A stretch of DNA of 64,000 nucleotides. It comes from Nansenia antarctica (Eukaryota; Chordata; Actinopteri; Argentiniformes; Microstomatidae). Below the pieces are notes generated by a model. That model saw only the letters and a list, made by a program, of their open reading frames with translations. It did no database searches and was not told the DNA's origin. Position 1 is the stretch's first letter, and every line of letters begins with the position of its first letter. A program made the translations under genes and the position numbers. The stretch covers positions 95,229,332 to 95,293,331 of the forward strand of contig OZ022339.1 of assembly GCA_963989245.1 (NCBI GenBank), in the 5' to 3' direction. Shown here piece by piece: positions 32,723 to 44,727 of this stretch.

Positions 32723-32804
<82 letters not shown>
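32663..32804. repeat. (GA)n microsatellite at the end of unit 1
   Basis: (GA)n with periodic GAAA interruptions. It creates artefactual frames of RE/ER and SL repeats on both strands. Confidence 0.95.
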
Positions 32805-32805
<1 letters not shown>

Positions 32806-32888
32806 ACTCTGTGATTCTCATATCGGCTGGGATTCTACATGAATTTTGAAGTTTAAACAAGAATAATGTTCATCTTGTCATTCAATAG

Positions 32889-33005
32889 TTCCTGACGTGA
32901 GTACAGCGCAAAAGCGGAAACGGAGTGGGTCGCCGCAAGTAAATGAAGGGGAAACTCATTCAGATGGAGACGACATCCCCGTCCAAAAGACAAAGTCAAA
33001 GACAG
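32889..33005 (+). CDS. Recombinase-gene exon, copy 2
   Basis: Same length, acceptor (CATTCAATAG) and donor (ACAG|GTAAGG) as copy 1. It reads VPDVSTAQKRKRSGSPQVNE, differing by TQQKQK to TAQKRK. Both splice sites are intact. Confidence 0.55.
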
Positions 33006-33384
33006 GTAAGGATATTGTATATGTATCAAAGACATTACATTTGCAGAGTGACATAAATGTACTGAATAGAGAATCCAATATACATACAGTGACAAGTGAC
33101 AGAAGGGGAGGTTCCCAGTCTGAGAATGGAAGAGAGGGGGTGGTCAGGTACTGTTGTACAGCCTGATGGCTGTTGGCACTAAGGGGTACCTGAACCGATC
33201 TGTTTTGCACTTGGGAGGGATGAGCCTATTGCTGAAGGTGCTCCCCATCTGCCACAGCTCATCATAGATGAGAGGAGTTGTCCAGGATGATTTTCATTCT
33301 GTCCATCATCCTCCTCTCCACCAGTGATTAGCTAAGTATATTAGTTTGTCTTAACAGTCCCCACTGAAATGTAGATCAAGCAGG

Positions 33385-34393
33385 GTGTGTTAAGGGGATA
33401 CCCAGGAGTACTGCATACCTGAAAGGTTCAGTTCTCAGCATTTATGTTTAACAACCAGTGTGTTAAGGTGTTCCCAAGAACAGTATACCTGAGAAGTGTG
33501 TTAAGGTGTTCCCAAGAAGAATAGCAATACCTGAGAAGTGTGTTAAGATGTTCCTCAGAAGAACAGTATACCTGAGAAGTGTGTTAAGATGTTCCCCAGA
33601 ACAGTATACCTGAGAAGTGTGTTAAGATGTTCCCCAGAACAGTATACCTGAGAAGTGTGTTAAGGTGTTCCCAAGAACAGTATACCTGAGAAGTGTGTTA
33701 AGGTGTTCCCCAGAAGAACAGTATACCTGAGAAGTGTGTTAAGATGTTCCCCAGAAGAACAGTATACCTGAGAAGTGTGTTAAGGTGTTCCCAAGAAGAA
33801 TAGCAATACCTGAGAAGTGTGTTAAGATGTTCCTCAGAAGAACAGTATACCTGAGAAGTGTGTTAAGGTGTTCCCCAGAAGAACAGTATACCTGAGAAGT
33901 GTGTTAAGGTGTTCCCAAGAACAGTATACCTGAGAAGTGTGTTAAGGTGTTCCCAAGAACAGTATACCTGAGAAGTGTGTTAAGATGTTCCCCAGAAGAA
34001 CAGTATACCTGAGAAGTGTGCTAAGGTGTTCCCAAGAACAGTATACCTGAGAAGTGTGTTAAGATGTTCCCCAAAAGAACAGTATACCTGAGAAGTGTGT
34101 TAAGATGTTCCCCAGAAGAACAGTATACCTGAGAAGTGTGTTAAGGTGTTCCCAAGAAGAATAGCAATACCTGAGAAGTGTGTTAAAATGTTCCTCAGAA
34201 GAACAGTATACCTGAGAAGTGTGTTAAGGTGTTCCCCAGAACAGTATACCTGAGAAGTGTGTTAAGGTGTTCCCCAGAAGAACAGTATACCTGAGAAGTG
34301 TGTTAAGGTGTTCCCCAGAAGAACAGTATACCTGAGAAGTGTGTTAAGGTGTTCCCCAGAAGAACAGCATACCTGAGAAGTGTGTTAAGATCT
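33385..34393 (+). repeat. 41-44-bp minisatellite, copy in unit 2
   Basis: Near-identical to 30590-31645 but slightly shorter, consistent with loss of about one repeat unit since the duplication. Confidence 0.95.
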
Positions 34394-34466
34394 TGATACA
34401 TCTTGATACATCCTCAACACTCACACAACTCTCATACCAGGTTAGACAGACAGCTGCTATATATAC

Positions 34467-35223
34467 CAGTGGAGGCTCCACCATAGAGGTGGAGGAGGCC
34501 TGGCCTCCCCAATAATTTGAGAGAAGAGAGAGAGATTTAAAAAAGCAATAATTATATTTTTTATCAGACACACAACATACAATTCAGAACAATACTTCAT
34601 CCATTTCTAATATTTATCCTGCAGAACAGCACTCATACACGCGTGTGGCGGAAAAAGGTACTACACGGAGGCCAGGCCTCCTGTCGGAAAGTGGTTTCTC
34701 ATAGAAGTCAATGTAATGCAATCTTTTTCATGGCAATATGTGATTGGCCAAATCACTGAAAATGGGTGGGCACAGGAGGCCTGGCCTCCGTGTAGTACCT
34801 TTTTCCGCCACACGCGTATGAGTGCTGTTCTGCAGGATAAATATTAGAAATGGATAAAGTATTGTTCTGAATTGTATGTTGTGTGTCTGATTGACATAGT
34901 GTTTGAGTGCTTTTGACATGTCATTGATTGTATGTAGTATGTTGTGGTGAATGTTGTGAGCCTGAGCAGAAGGGACAATAGCTGCTGCAGGCGGACCAGA
35001 GATTCATGCCAATTGTTTTGTTTATTTGATGACCCATTGTGCAGGCAATAAAAGCTGCTTCATCCACCATCCTGAGAGTGTCCCAATCCCTTCAGTACCG
35101 CCAAACATACATTAATAATTTTTAACAAAGACAGATAAGAAGAACAGGGAACATTCCATCGCGAGTGAAGCGAGCGGGAAATAAATTGGCCTCCTCAATT
35201 CTGGAAGTCACCAGCCTCCACTG
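34467..35223. mobile_element. Hairpin-forming hAT-like MITE, unit 2 copy
   Basis: Duplicate of 31718-32474 carried along by the segmental duplication; same ends, arms and loop. Confidence 0.75.
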
Positions 35224-35250
35224 ATATATATATAGGGCCTATATATATAT

Positions 35251-35369
35251 AATTGTTTTCCTCTTGCTCTGAGGAAAACAATTGGCCTCCTCAATTCTGG
35301 AAGTCACCAGCCTCCACTGATATACTATATATATATAATTGTTTTCCTCTTGCTCTGAGGAAAACAATT
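35251..35369. repeat. Two tandem perfect hairpins, unit 2
   Basis: Same 13-bp stems as in unit 1, at 35251-35283 and 35337-35369. Confidence 0.9.
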
Positions 35370-35410
35370 GGCCTCCTCAATTCTGGAAGTCACCAGCCTC
35401 CACTGATATA

Positions 35411-35596
<186 letters not shown>

Positions 35597-35679
35597 ACTC
35601 TGTGATTCTCATATCGGCTGGGATTCTACATGAATTTTGAAGTTTAAACAAGAATAATGTTCATCTTGTCATTCAATAG

Positions 35680-35790
35680 TTCCTGACGTGAGTACAGCGC
35701 AAAAGCGGAAACGGAGTGGGTCGCCGCAAGTAAATGAAGGGGAAACTCATTCAGATGGAGACGACATCCCCGTCCAAAAGACAAAGTCAA
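35680..35790 (+). pseudogene. Recombinase-gene exon, copy 3, donor deleted
   Basis: Matches copy 2 from the acceptor to AAGTCAAAG, but the following ACAGGTAAG is missing: the sequence runs straight into GATATTG. The copy therefore has no 5' splice site, and homology ends at about 35826. Confidence 0.7.
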
Positions 35791-36200
35791 AGGATATTGT
35801 ATCAAAGACATTACATTATTTCTGTTATCTTTATGTGAGAGAATTAAGCAGTAAAACACGAGGGCGTACTTTATTGCTCTCGTGCCTACGGCAGCACAGC
35901 CCTTGGTATATTCTCAAAAACCAATAGTTTACTATTCAGTTTGATATTATATATTGAGTTTAGTGAACTCCACTAATAAATGCAGTTCCTAAAACTATCA
36001 GATTACTGTGGAATTTCAAATAGTGAACATATGTATGATAGTTCATATATCACAAATACACACGGTTTCGAATGCCTCTTGGCCAATCACAATACGCAGT
36101 CGGAACTATGTTGTATAATTGGCTTTATTTGAGCCACACTTCACAATTACTGTGCATTTATATTTATCCTAAACTAATTTGTTATTCATTTCTTATTTAG

Positions 36201-36251
36201 CTCGCAAGCCACAGAAGAAGCTCTGTATATATACAATATAGTCTGAATAAA
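36201..36251 (+). CDS. Possible terminal exon and polyadenylation signal of the recombinase gene
   Basis: After TCTTATTTAG the phase-1 reading is ARKPQKKLCIYTI then TAG (36239-36241), followed by AATAAA at 36246-36251. The phase fits the donors of exon copies 1 and 2. The exon is short, so chance is possible. Confidence 0.3.
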
Positions 36252-36419
36252 ACAAAAAGACAAAAAAAAGGCCCCTTCAGCCAATATTAAAAAATTAAAA
36301 GGCCCCTTCAGCCTCAATATTAGAAGAAAAAATGGTGGCTGGCAATGAATAAAAAAAAAAGAAGAAAAAAAAAGGCCCCCTCAGCCAACAGATTTTTTTT
36401 TTTAAATGGCCCCCTCAGC

Positions 36420-36596
36420 CGATATAAAATAAATTGCAAAATGTCCTGGTCCACACCCTGGTGCATCTCCTCAACATCAAACACGTCTGTTAGACGCCGG
36501 AGGACTTTGGGTGGCATCTTTTGTATGACAATCATGGCCTCCTGCCTCGGCCTCTTCTTATTTAGCGTTGGGGACGAGTAGATGTGGTCCTCATTC
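36420..36596 (-). CDS. Unidentified exon-like segment
   Basis: After the acceptor TTTTATTCAG the minus strand reads NEDHIYSSPTLNKKRPRQEA, then MIVIQKMPPKVLRRLTDVFD, then VEEMHQGVDQDILQFILYRL. Composition and length look coding, but no clear donor follows and no family was recognised. It lies outside the left end of the hAT-like element, so it may belong to another gene into which that element inserted. Confidence 0.35.
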
Positions 36597-36968
36597 TGAA
36601 TAAAAAAAAATATAATAATTAACAGGGGTGCAAACTGGTGATGGCCCAAAAAGGTGACAACCTTTTTTTCACTGAAAACGACGGAAATGATCATTGCGCG
36701 GCGCCCAGGCACCTTCCCATGATGCAATGCATCATTTTTCTATACAAGCTCTGTTCAAGGGACACATATAAAGCCTGTCAGTGTTATTCAGACCTATGAA
36801 GCAGTGGTAACAATAATGAAAACGCATTAGAATTAGATGTATAATTTATTTTGTAAATATATTTTGAACAATGTTGAACTAGAAATAACATTTATTTTTT
36901 AACAAATAAAACCAATTCTGATGAATACCCCAACCATCCACCCACTCCCGTCCATCCCACCAAGCACA

Positions 36969-39889
36969 TCACTTGTGCTTTTTTGGCTTTTTTGCCTGTA
37001 GCAGCACTTCCAGTGCTTTTTTTCTTTTTTGAGCAGCCATGTGCCTCACTGTGGCTTGCCTGTCCTCCTCCACTCCAGTCTTCCTGCTTTGTGGAGCACT
37101 GGTTGTTGGCTGGCAACCAAACTTTTCCTGCCTCCCTTTTTTCTTTAACAGGGCCTGTTGTCTGCGAGCCTTGTCCTTTGAGCCTGCAGTGTGGATGTTC
37201 TTGCATAGGACCTTGTCAACCTTTGAGAACTTGACATTCTCTCTCCTGAACATCTGGATCGCTGTCTGACCCCTGGACCTGAGGGCATACTTGGTGGTCT
37301 GGATGGCATTAAAAGATGACTCCACCATTGGTCCATGGAAAATGGAGAGTGCCGCTCGAACCACATGGTTGAGGCCTGGGTACCTTCCAGTGTCAATAAT
37401 ATTTGCCCACCAGTTACCCATGTTGTCCCCATCAATGTACAGGGGAAGGGTGGGATCATTGCTGAATTTGACCACTTCCATTGGCACGTCAAATTGGGGT
37501 GGCACCAAGTGGCTCATCATCCCTGCCAGCCGCTTCAGGAGGATGCCCGTCTCGGAGTGTCCTCTCACCAATGGGTCCAAAGCAGACAGTGACTGCAGGG
37601 TCCTGCTGTCCAGTGGCAGCTTTTTCTTCATATATGCCGCTTTCGACATGTATGCAGTCTTCGCTGTTTCGAGAAACTCTAGCACAGTCTGGAAAACATT
37701 AAAACGATTGCAATTAAATCATTTTACCTGGAGAAATGTATAAATGTTTGATTTGCCATTTTTAATACATTTACTAACCTGATTGCGTGGATTTTCTGCC
37801 TTCAGTTTCTCCGCCACCTGTCCGACATACAGCTCACAGAGAGGCAGCATTTTGTCTTTGAAGTCCAACTCCATGAGCTTCTTTGGGGTGGTGTGGAGAT
37901 TCTCAGCCTTGATAAAGCACCCCATGAAGGTTTTCACAACCTCAAGCTGCTTGTCATGCAGCTTGTGGACAAGGGTTTGGCTGCCCTGTGAATAGTGGCA
38001 TTATTATAAAATGCTACAACAATTCTATTACCATACACAGACATGACTTGCAGTTGAGGGTCTGTTTATATCACAATCTAACTAATGAGAGAATACAAGG
38101 ATAGGCCTATTTAGTTTATCTATCAGAGATTGATAATTCACTAATTCATTAATGTGAAAATACACACCTGGAACACCATCACATACTCCTTCATGATGGG
38201 AAGGACGCCGAGGTAAATGCTCAGCTGGAGGTCTGTTTTGCGACTCTCAAACCAGAGCTTCTTCCACACCCTTTCTTTCCTGTCCTTCCCAACTTGCGTC
38301 ATTCCTGGAAGAGAGAGATGAAATACAATGTATTTTGGAACCCGAAGTAGAGCACCTTATATGCAGGGAACATTCGGTGAGTGCTGAGGCCCACATCATA
38401 GGCTGAAAGCCAACGATGCGCCACAAACCGCTGTGGATTGGTGCCTGGAATGCCCATAAACTCGCATACCTCCATCAGGTATTTCAACTGAAAACAGGCA
38501 AATAAAGGGCTTACTTAGCCTATTTGCCATTATGCAACAAGTATTTCTGGTACAGGCATATATTTCACAATATCTATGACAATTACCTGGTCTGAAGCCC
38601 ACTGGTGATCTGTGTGGAGGTCCGTGAAAAGCTGCTCAAGGTAGTGGCCAAAGGGCGCAGCAAACATTTTGGCGGCATTGTGGATGTGGTGGCAGGAATC
38701 TCCATCAACATCCAGGAGGTTCTGGCAGTACTTCGACCTTATCCTGGTCTCCAGCCCGGACTTACTCCCTCGCATGACGTTGCAGGAGTCCATCATCATG
38801 CTAACCATGTTAGTAAATGGAATTGAGTGTTCCTTGAAAAAGGTCACTAGGGCCTTTTCCAGATGTTCAGCAGTGCCCTTTAGGACTTCAATGGAGCCAA
38901 GGTGCTCGACGACCACATGCTTCAGCTCCTGATTAAAGTAGCTGACAAGGATTGACAGCACCTTCTTATTGGAGCTTGATGTGCTCTCATCCAGGTTGAT
39001 GGAGAAAGGGCATGACCGAATGTTCTCAAACGTCCTCTCTGAGAAGGTGTGCCCCAGGCCCTGGACCATCTTGTATGTGGCAGCTGTCCGGGATAGCTTC
39101 ATGCCTGCCAGAGCTGGTTTATCCAGAGCCAGTGTCTCAGCAAGCTCACAGATGACAGGGGCTATAGAGAGGGGAAGGGAATGTTCTGCAAGAACTGCAA
39201 GAACCATTGCCTGGAAAACCCCCGAAAATAGTATTAGTATTTTATATGTTACCACTTGCACATAGCTTGTAATAAGTAAACATGACATCATTATAAAAAT
39301 AATTCAATACTGCGATTCACTGTATATGGGGGATTTCCTATTCTGATTAACAAAGTCTAGGCTTACGACTTTATATTATCTGTGCTAGTTGTTATCTATA
39401 TAGCACTATATGCACACTCACCTCTGCATTTGCTACCCTTTCAAACAGGGGTACTGGCACCGTAACTCTTTCTCTCATCTTCTCTGGGCCTTGCACTGAT
39501 GGGCCCTGAGCAGATGGGATCTGCTGTGATGGACCCTGAGTTGATGGGCTCTGCTGTGATGGGCCCTGACTTGCTGACGGTGGTATGACACTGTGTGTGG
39601 TCATAATTGTCACCACTTTTTGGCAATGTTTGTCAGTTTTACAATGTGCCACAAGGGCATGGCAGCCCTTGGTTGAATAATTAATCTCTTTGCAGCAGAG
39701 GCTGCACCGGGCATGTCCTGGTTTGTCAATCTTTTTAAAAAACGGAGACATAGGGAACACATATTCTTTGCCCTTTACGTCACTCTTTGAGTCTAGCTTC
39801 AGCCAGGACCAGCTCCACTTGCACCTCACTCCTGCATCTAGCTGAGCCACAATAATGGCATCTTCCTCTCCAAATTCTTTCATTCTCAT
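36969..39889 (-). CDS. hAT-like transposase gene, six coding exons, frame intact
   Basis: Exons (minus): 39889-39422, 39210-38587, 38487-38356, 38284-38168, 37985-37779, 37688-36969. All are multiples of three with phase-0 introns, giving about 755 residues. Exon 1 carries a BED-like finger (CSLCCKEINYSTKGCHALVAH) and a Gln/Pro/Ser repeat (QGPSQQ). Exon 2 has candidate catalytic Asp positions (FSINLDESTSSSNKKVLSIL; MMMDSCNVMRGSKSGL). The last exon has PMVESSFNAIQTTKYALRSR, like the hAT dimerisation motif, then a Lys-rich tail. Donors and acceptors are consensus except the exon 3/4 acceptor: TTCCAG at 38305 would give a stop, while GGGAAG at 38285 keeps the frame. The unbroken frame suggests recent activity or domestication. 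Confidence 0.7.
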
Positions 39890-40344
39890 TCTGAAAACAA
39901 ATTGAAGCGGGTGGTACAGTTAGGCTACTAGTAGTTAGGCTACTGATGATGCTAAAGTAGATATCAATGACTGCGTTACATGCACACCATATTCCTGTAT
40001 TCAACCAGTACGCGCATGCCCAGTGTACCTTAATACGCAGTTACATGCGGCCAGATTATTTTGCCCTTTCAAATGTAAACAGAATATTCCAGTTGCTACA
40101 GCGCATATAAACACCTATAAACACCTATTCGGTTACAATACCCTGCATATTGACTTTAATCTGAATTTGGTGTGCTTGTAAACGTAATCTATGGAGAAGA
40201 ACCATTGCTAATTTACGTTACGTTAACAAGCTAGAAGAAACCTTAACATGTCAAGTTACCTCACCACCCGCATTTCTTTTTTTATTAATATATACTTCAT
40301 TTTTTCCCACCCCCATAATATAATTACTCAAACAGGTTACTTAC

Positions 40345-40400
40345 CGTGAGTGTGTGCAGTTCTCCACGATGCAACTCGCTGGCGAGGAAATCTGAACTAA
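40345..40400 (-). other. Candidate 5' untranslated exon of the hAT-like gene
   Basis: CACACACTCACG|GTAAGTAAC gives a strong donor on the minus strand about 450 bp upstream of the acceptor TTGTTTTCAG at 39891. The 5' boundary is unknown. Confidence 0.35.
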
Positions 40401-40576
40401 TTACAGGCAGGTGTCAGGTGTCACTGACTGAACTGGTGGGAAGCCTCTTGTCTTGAAAGTCTCGAAGTAGTACCAAATATTTTATTTAATAATTAAGTGT
40501 CGTGAAATTCTAAGTCTTTACATAATAGGGTACGATATTTATAGTAGCTTTCAGTTGTTTGAAAACGGTACCTTTA

Positions 40577-40693
40577 TCCGCGTTCGTAAATTCGCCAGAG
40601 CCCAGCCCACACTGGGTTCAATGTTATAATGGACCAAGTAATTTGATTGGACGAGAGGCCGTCACTCGCAAAGTGAATTTACGAAGGCGGCCC
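40577..40693. mobile_element. Diverged GCGTTCGT-family MITE
   Basis: CCGCGTTCGTAAATTCGCC on the left and GAATTTACGAAGGCGG on the right are inverted. The interior shares CACACTGGGTTCAA and TTTGATTGGACGAGAGGC with 28342-28472. Confidence 0.65.
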
Positions 40694-40810
40694 CGCCCCT
40701 ACATTCTCAGCTCACTGGACACTGACGTGTTTCAGTTCAGTGAATGGACTACGCGCAGTGAGTCGAAGCTCTGAGAAGCACTGAATGATTGGATGAACGA
40801 CTCTTTTGGA

Positions 40811-41015
40811 CAAATCTTTTTAGTGAACTGATTGTAATGAATGAGTTCACTGAAACGAACTGCTTTGCCCATGATGACGTCACGACACAACTTTCATGAC
40901 CCCCCCCCCCCCTACTTTTTTGATTTTTTGTGCAAATCTCCATGATTCACGTGGATGACCTATTTTGAGTTAAAAACAGCGAATTTCGCCGAAAGGTGAC
41001 TAGTTTGCATCAATG
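40811..41015 (+). repeat. About 200-bp direct repeat, copy 1
   Basis: Shares ACAAATCTTTTTAGTGAACT, GCCCATGATGACGTCACGAC, a poly-C tract and the CGAATTTCGCCGAAAGGTGA end with 42278-42474. Confidence 0.85.
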
Positions 41016-41206
41016 CTAGTGCTGCCATCGCAGTCGCTCATTTCTCCAGTTTATGTGCGGATGCATCGGTCAGTGTGTGTAGAGGAAGTTTTCTATGAAT
41101 CCCCAAATTTGCGTCAGTTACGTACGCCTTCTTTTGTGCGTACGCAACGTTTATAAATGACCCCCCCTGATCTGACCCCCGCCCACCCAATACAGTAAAA
41201 CCTCAC

Positions 41207-41817
41207 CTGGTCTGAACTCCCCCCCTCTCCTGAGAAGCCTTCTTCAGATACTTCAGTGTCTTCTCCGCCGCTTCCTGCTCCATCTTCCTCTTCCTCTTCA
41301 AGCCCCGGACGTCCAGAACCAGGTTGAGCAGCTGCTGGACCCTCTGAGGTTCCGACGCGGGGCAGGGAGGAACCTCGGGAGGCTGCGGACCCCCGTTGGG
41401 CTTGGGGACCTCCGGGGCGGGCTTCTCCGGACTCTCCGGGTCCGAGAGGGAGCTGGCGGAGTCCGGCAGGCTGCAGTGGGCCTCCACCAGCTCCTTGGCC
41501 TTGGCCACGGGCACCAGGTAGATGGTGGGGCTGTAGAAGTAGGAGCGCAGGTACCCGTCCATGTTAAGCTTGTGATGCTTGGGCTTAGGGAAGAGTTGCT
41601 CCCGGTCGTCCAGCTTGGCGTCGTACTCGGTCATGGGGAAGGGGCGGACCTTGTTGTCCTTCAGGCCGCTGAGGTAGGCGAGGGCTTGGCGCTCCACCCC
41701 GGCGGAGATATCGGCGGGCGGGTTGCAGGCCACCTTGACCAGGGCGTGGTGCAGGGCAGGGAGGAAGCTGACCAGCCGCGGCATGACCGAGTCCAGCGAC
41801 TCGGAGGGCAAAGGATC
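41207..41817 (-). CDS. Internal exon of an unidentified gene
   Basis: An exon of 611 bp preceded by a CT-rich tract and the acceptor GCCTCCCAG and ending at the donor GACCAG|GTGAGG. It reads DPLPSESLDSVMPRLVSFLP, ADISAGVERQALAYLSGLKD, FPKPKHHKLNMDGYLRSYFY, a Pro/Ser/Glu linker and a basic end (RGLKRKRKMEQEAAEKTLKY), suggesting a nuclear protein. The GC content is clearly higher than its surroundings, as in host exons. I do not recognise the family. No adjacent exon was found in the flanking repeats. Confidence 0.6.
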
Positions 41818-41846
41818 CTGGGAGGCCGGGCATCTGGACGCTTCAC

Positions 41847-41882
<36 letters not shown>

Positions 41883-42277
41883 CAAGGGAGAGAGAAGACA
41901 GACAGAAACAGAGACGTTGAAGACTACAATGAAGGAGATCTGAAGACAGCATTTAGACAGTATTTTCTTTTTTATATTAGGTCATAAAGTGACTTGCATC
42001 CAACGGTACAGAAAATAGATTTCAGCTTACACAGCTAGCAGAAGGAGATTACAAGATGGTGGAGGGAGACATCAGAGGACAGGATCATTGGAGTACATGG
42101 AATGGAATGAGGAATGGTGTCAAAAACATCCTGTATTTGATAGCGTTCCTCATTCCATTGTGTTGCATTACAATGAGGTGTCCTCCGATTTCTACCTTCA
42201 CCAGCCTCCCCTGACAGCTACATACCAGGGATTGAGATCAATTTCGTTACTATTGTCCATTTCCCGTACAAAAATGA

Positions 42278-42474
42278 CAAATCTTTTTAGTGAACTGATT
42301 GTAATGAATGAGTTCACTGAAACGAACTGCTTTGCCCATGATGACGTCACGACACAACTTTCATGACCCCCCCCTATTTTTTATTTTTTTGCAAATCTCC
42401 ATGATTCACGTGGATGACCTATTTTGAGTTAAAAACGGCGAATTTCGCCGAAAGGTGACTAGTTTGCATCAATG
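42278..42474 (+). repeat. About 200-bp direct repeat, copy 2
   Basis: Second copy of 40811-41015, same orientation, ending CTAGTTTGCATCAATG. It is probably a fragment of the same transposon family (right end). Confidence 0.85.
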
Positions 42475-42724
42475 ATTAAGGGCATAAAGATTTGATGAGT
42501 GTCTTTGGAATAATTCCATTGACAATGGACAAAAATGATGCTTTCAGCTGTGTAGTTGTCATAACCGTTTAATAATCATTAATTAAGCAATATCACACGA
42601 GAGGGAGTGTGTTATACTGAATATCAGCACGGCTGTGATTCGGTCGTAGGTACGAGGCCGCCGTTTATAAAAAAAACACAACCCTCAGCAACCACACTAA
42701 TAATGGCATTATAATTACACTTAC

Positions 42725-44032
42725 TGTAACCAGGAACGCTGGCTGGGTTCATTTTGGGGACCCTTGTTTTTTTCTGGCGGGTCAGAAAGAGCCATTCTTC
42801 CTGAAGAGCGACCAGGCTCCTCTTCAGTACCTGATTCTCCACCCAAATTGGCCTGCACTGTGGGCATCCTCTTATGGGGCCAGGGGTTGAGGGTCCGGGG
42901 GTCCTGAGGGCCGCCTCAACCACTGCCTCCTCATCGATGGTGTCAAGGTCACTGACCATTGGCGGGGTTTGATTTGTGGTCCTCAGGATGGCCAGCTCCT
43001 TTAAAATATGCCGGTCCTTAGCCCTCTTCGTGTAGAGCTCCACTAGTTTAGCCTTGGGAAGAAATAAGAAGAGCTGAGAACCTTTTCGGTACCACTTTAC
43101 ATTACAGCTTGGCAAGAACAGGGTATTGACAGGTTTGGGATGTTGGTGGGTGGGTTGGTTATAATGAGTGGACTACTTATAGAGGGGATGGTGGTGGGTG
43201 GGTTGGTTATATGAGTGGGCTACTTATAGAGGGGTTGTTGGAGAGTGTTGGGCAGTTATAGCTGGTGGCCATAGTTGGGTAGTTGGTGAGTGTGGAGTAG
43301 TTTTAGTGAGTGGGGTATCTGTAGTGGGGTGATAAGCCAATTTTTAGGCTCAATGGGGATAAGAACTTACAGATAAAAGGTGTCCTTTCAAAAGATGGCG
43401 CTTTATGCGTGCCACGTTCTTCTTCGGGCACTGAGACACCGGGCAGTCCAGTTTTGTGCTGAAGCTATTTAAATCAGGACAAAAACACATGGTAAGTGCA
43501 CTTCACACTTGCTCACCCACTCTATGGGAGCATATAACTGACACAATTCAGATAATGCTCTTTATGACTCAAATTATGCGTTCATATTATGAAAAGTGAA
43601 AAGCATTTTCCAAAAGCTTTTTTCATTTCCGAATTTGAAAAAATATTTACATTTTGTCCACTATATTGTGGGGCATTTTCTGAAGATTAAATATCAAATG
43701 TCTTTTGCTTTTTTATTTCAAAATTAAAATACAAATTGCATTATTACATTTTAATTTTCTTTATGACTCAAATAATGCATACCTCAATGGGAAAATACAT
43801 TGCAATTGTGCTAATGCCTTAGCTTTTTTTGATGAAAAATGCCCAGACCAATATAATGATTTGTGAGGCCCAAAAGCCTGTCATTGCATTTCCCCATTAA
43901 CTTACTGGCCATTCTCCAGCTTGAGCAGGAGGCCCAATTCTTCTTTATTTGTGACTAAATGTGTGACTCTGAGGTGCTGCCTTAAGCTGACGTATTCTGT
44001 GCCGCACAGTGGACACCTGCTTGTGCGTGACA
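42725..44032 (-). CDS. Small zinc-finger gene, three exons recognised
   Basis: Exon a 44032-43906 (acceptor TATAACAG before ATG, donor GGCCA|GTAAGT) encodes CPLCGTEYVSLRQHLRVTHL, a C2H2 finger. Exon b 43463-43371 (acceptor TTTAAATAG, donor TTATCT|GTAAGT) encodes CPVSQCPKKNVARIKRHLLK, a second finger. Exon c 43051-42725 (acceptor TTCTTCCCAAG, donor GTTACA|GTAAGT) encodes KLVELYTKRAKDRHILKELA, TPPMVSDLDTIDEEAVVEAA and CPQCRPIWVENQVLKRSLVA. Phases a-b (2) and b-c (0) fit. The combination resembles, from memory, N-terminal regions of fish recombinase-like repeat proteins, but no recombinase domain follows here. The exons after c were not found. Confidence 0.55.
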
Positions 44033-44044
44033 TCTGTTATAGAA

Positions 44045-44175
44045 TTTTCAGGGAGAGAGGAGGGGAGAGGAGAGGAGGGGAGAGAGGAGAGGAGAGGAGA
44101 GGAGAGGAGAGGAGAGGAGAGGAGAGGAGAGGAGAGGAGAGGAGAAGAGAGGAGAGGAGATGAGAGGAGGGGGAT
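44045..44175. repeat. (GGAGA)n microsatellite
   Basis: Tandem AGAGG/GGAGA pentamers between exon a of the zinc-finger gene and unannotated DNA. Confidence 0.95.
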
Positions 44176-44727
44176 AAGAGAGAGGGTGTGAACACATTAT
44201 GAGCAGCAAACCATAACAGAAATGAAATATATTTTCAATCATATATTTTAAAGCACATTATATTTTCAAAAATATAATGTGCAGTATATTATTAATATAC
44301 ATCCAAACTTTGCAGGATGGTAGAAGGTCATGCCAAAAGGCCACGCAACACATTTTACATTGGTTGGCTAAAGGGGGGCGCTACAGCAATCGATGGAAAA
44401 AGCTAACTTTGCTTTGAACCGGCAGCTTCTGTAATATGAACATGACATTGAGTCCAATAGTGTGGTACTGAGTCCTAACCACCCTAACCTAACCCTTATG
44501 AAAGAAACACACAAAATTCACATGTGAATACGTGTTTCACATGGAGTACAACTAGTGATGTCCAGCTCGAATGCATCCAACGATGAGCACGAGACCGTGC
44601 ACATTTTAACGGTTGAATGTCGTTTCTAGCGCAAAAACTCGCGAAGGAGTAGCGTGACAGAAAATGGCGAAATAATAAGTACATAGTAAGAACTAGAAAA
44701 TACATTTCCTGAAGCAAATGTGAAGCT

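Larger units (their letters stand above)
36623..41015 (-). mobile_element. Probable autonomous hAT-like transposon, about 4.4 kb
   Basis: The left end CAGGGGTGCAAACTGG...AAAAAGGTGA aligns with the MITE start CAGGCATGAAAATGGG...AAAAAGGTGA (5082, 11009). The right part (40970-41013) contains GCGAATTTCGCCGAAAGGTG followed by ACTAGTTTGCATCAATG, matching the MITE right end up to its last bases, and its complement TGCAAACTAGT matches the left TGCAAACTGGT. The enclosed gene encodes a hAT-like transposase. The outer right boundary and target duplication are not certain, and other repeats lie in 40550-40970. Confidence 0.55.

Noticed and set aside
36320..36727. 135-codon minus frame as one protein
   Set aside because: Its first third is transposon-end sequence and its last third is A/T-rich; only 36420-36596 looks coding.
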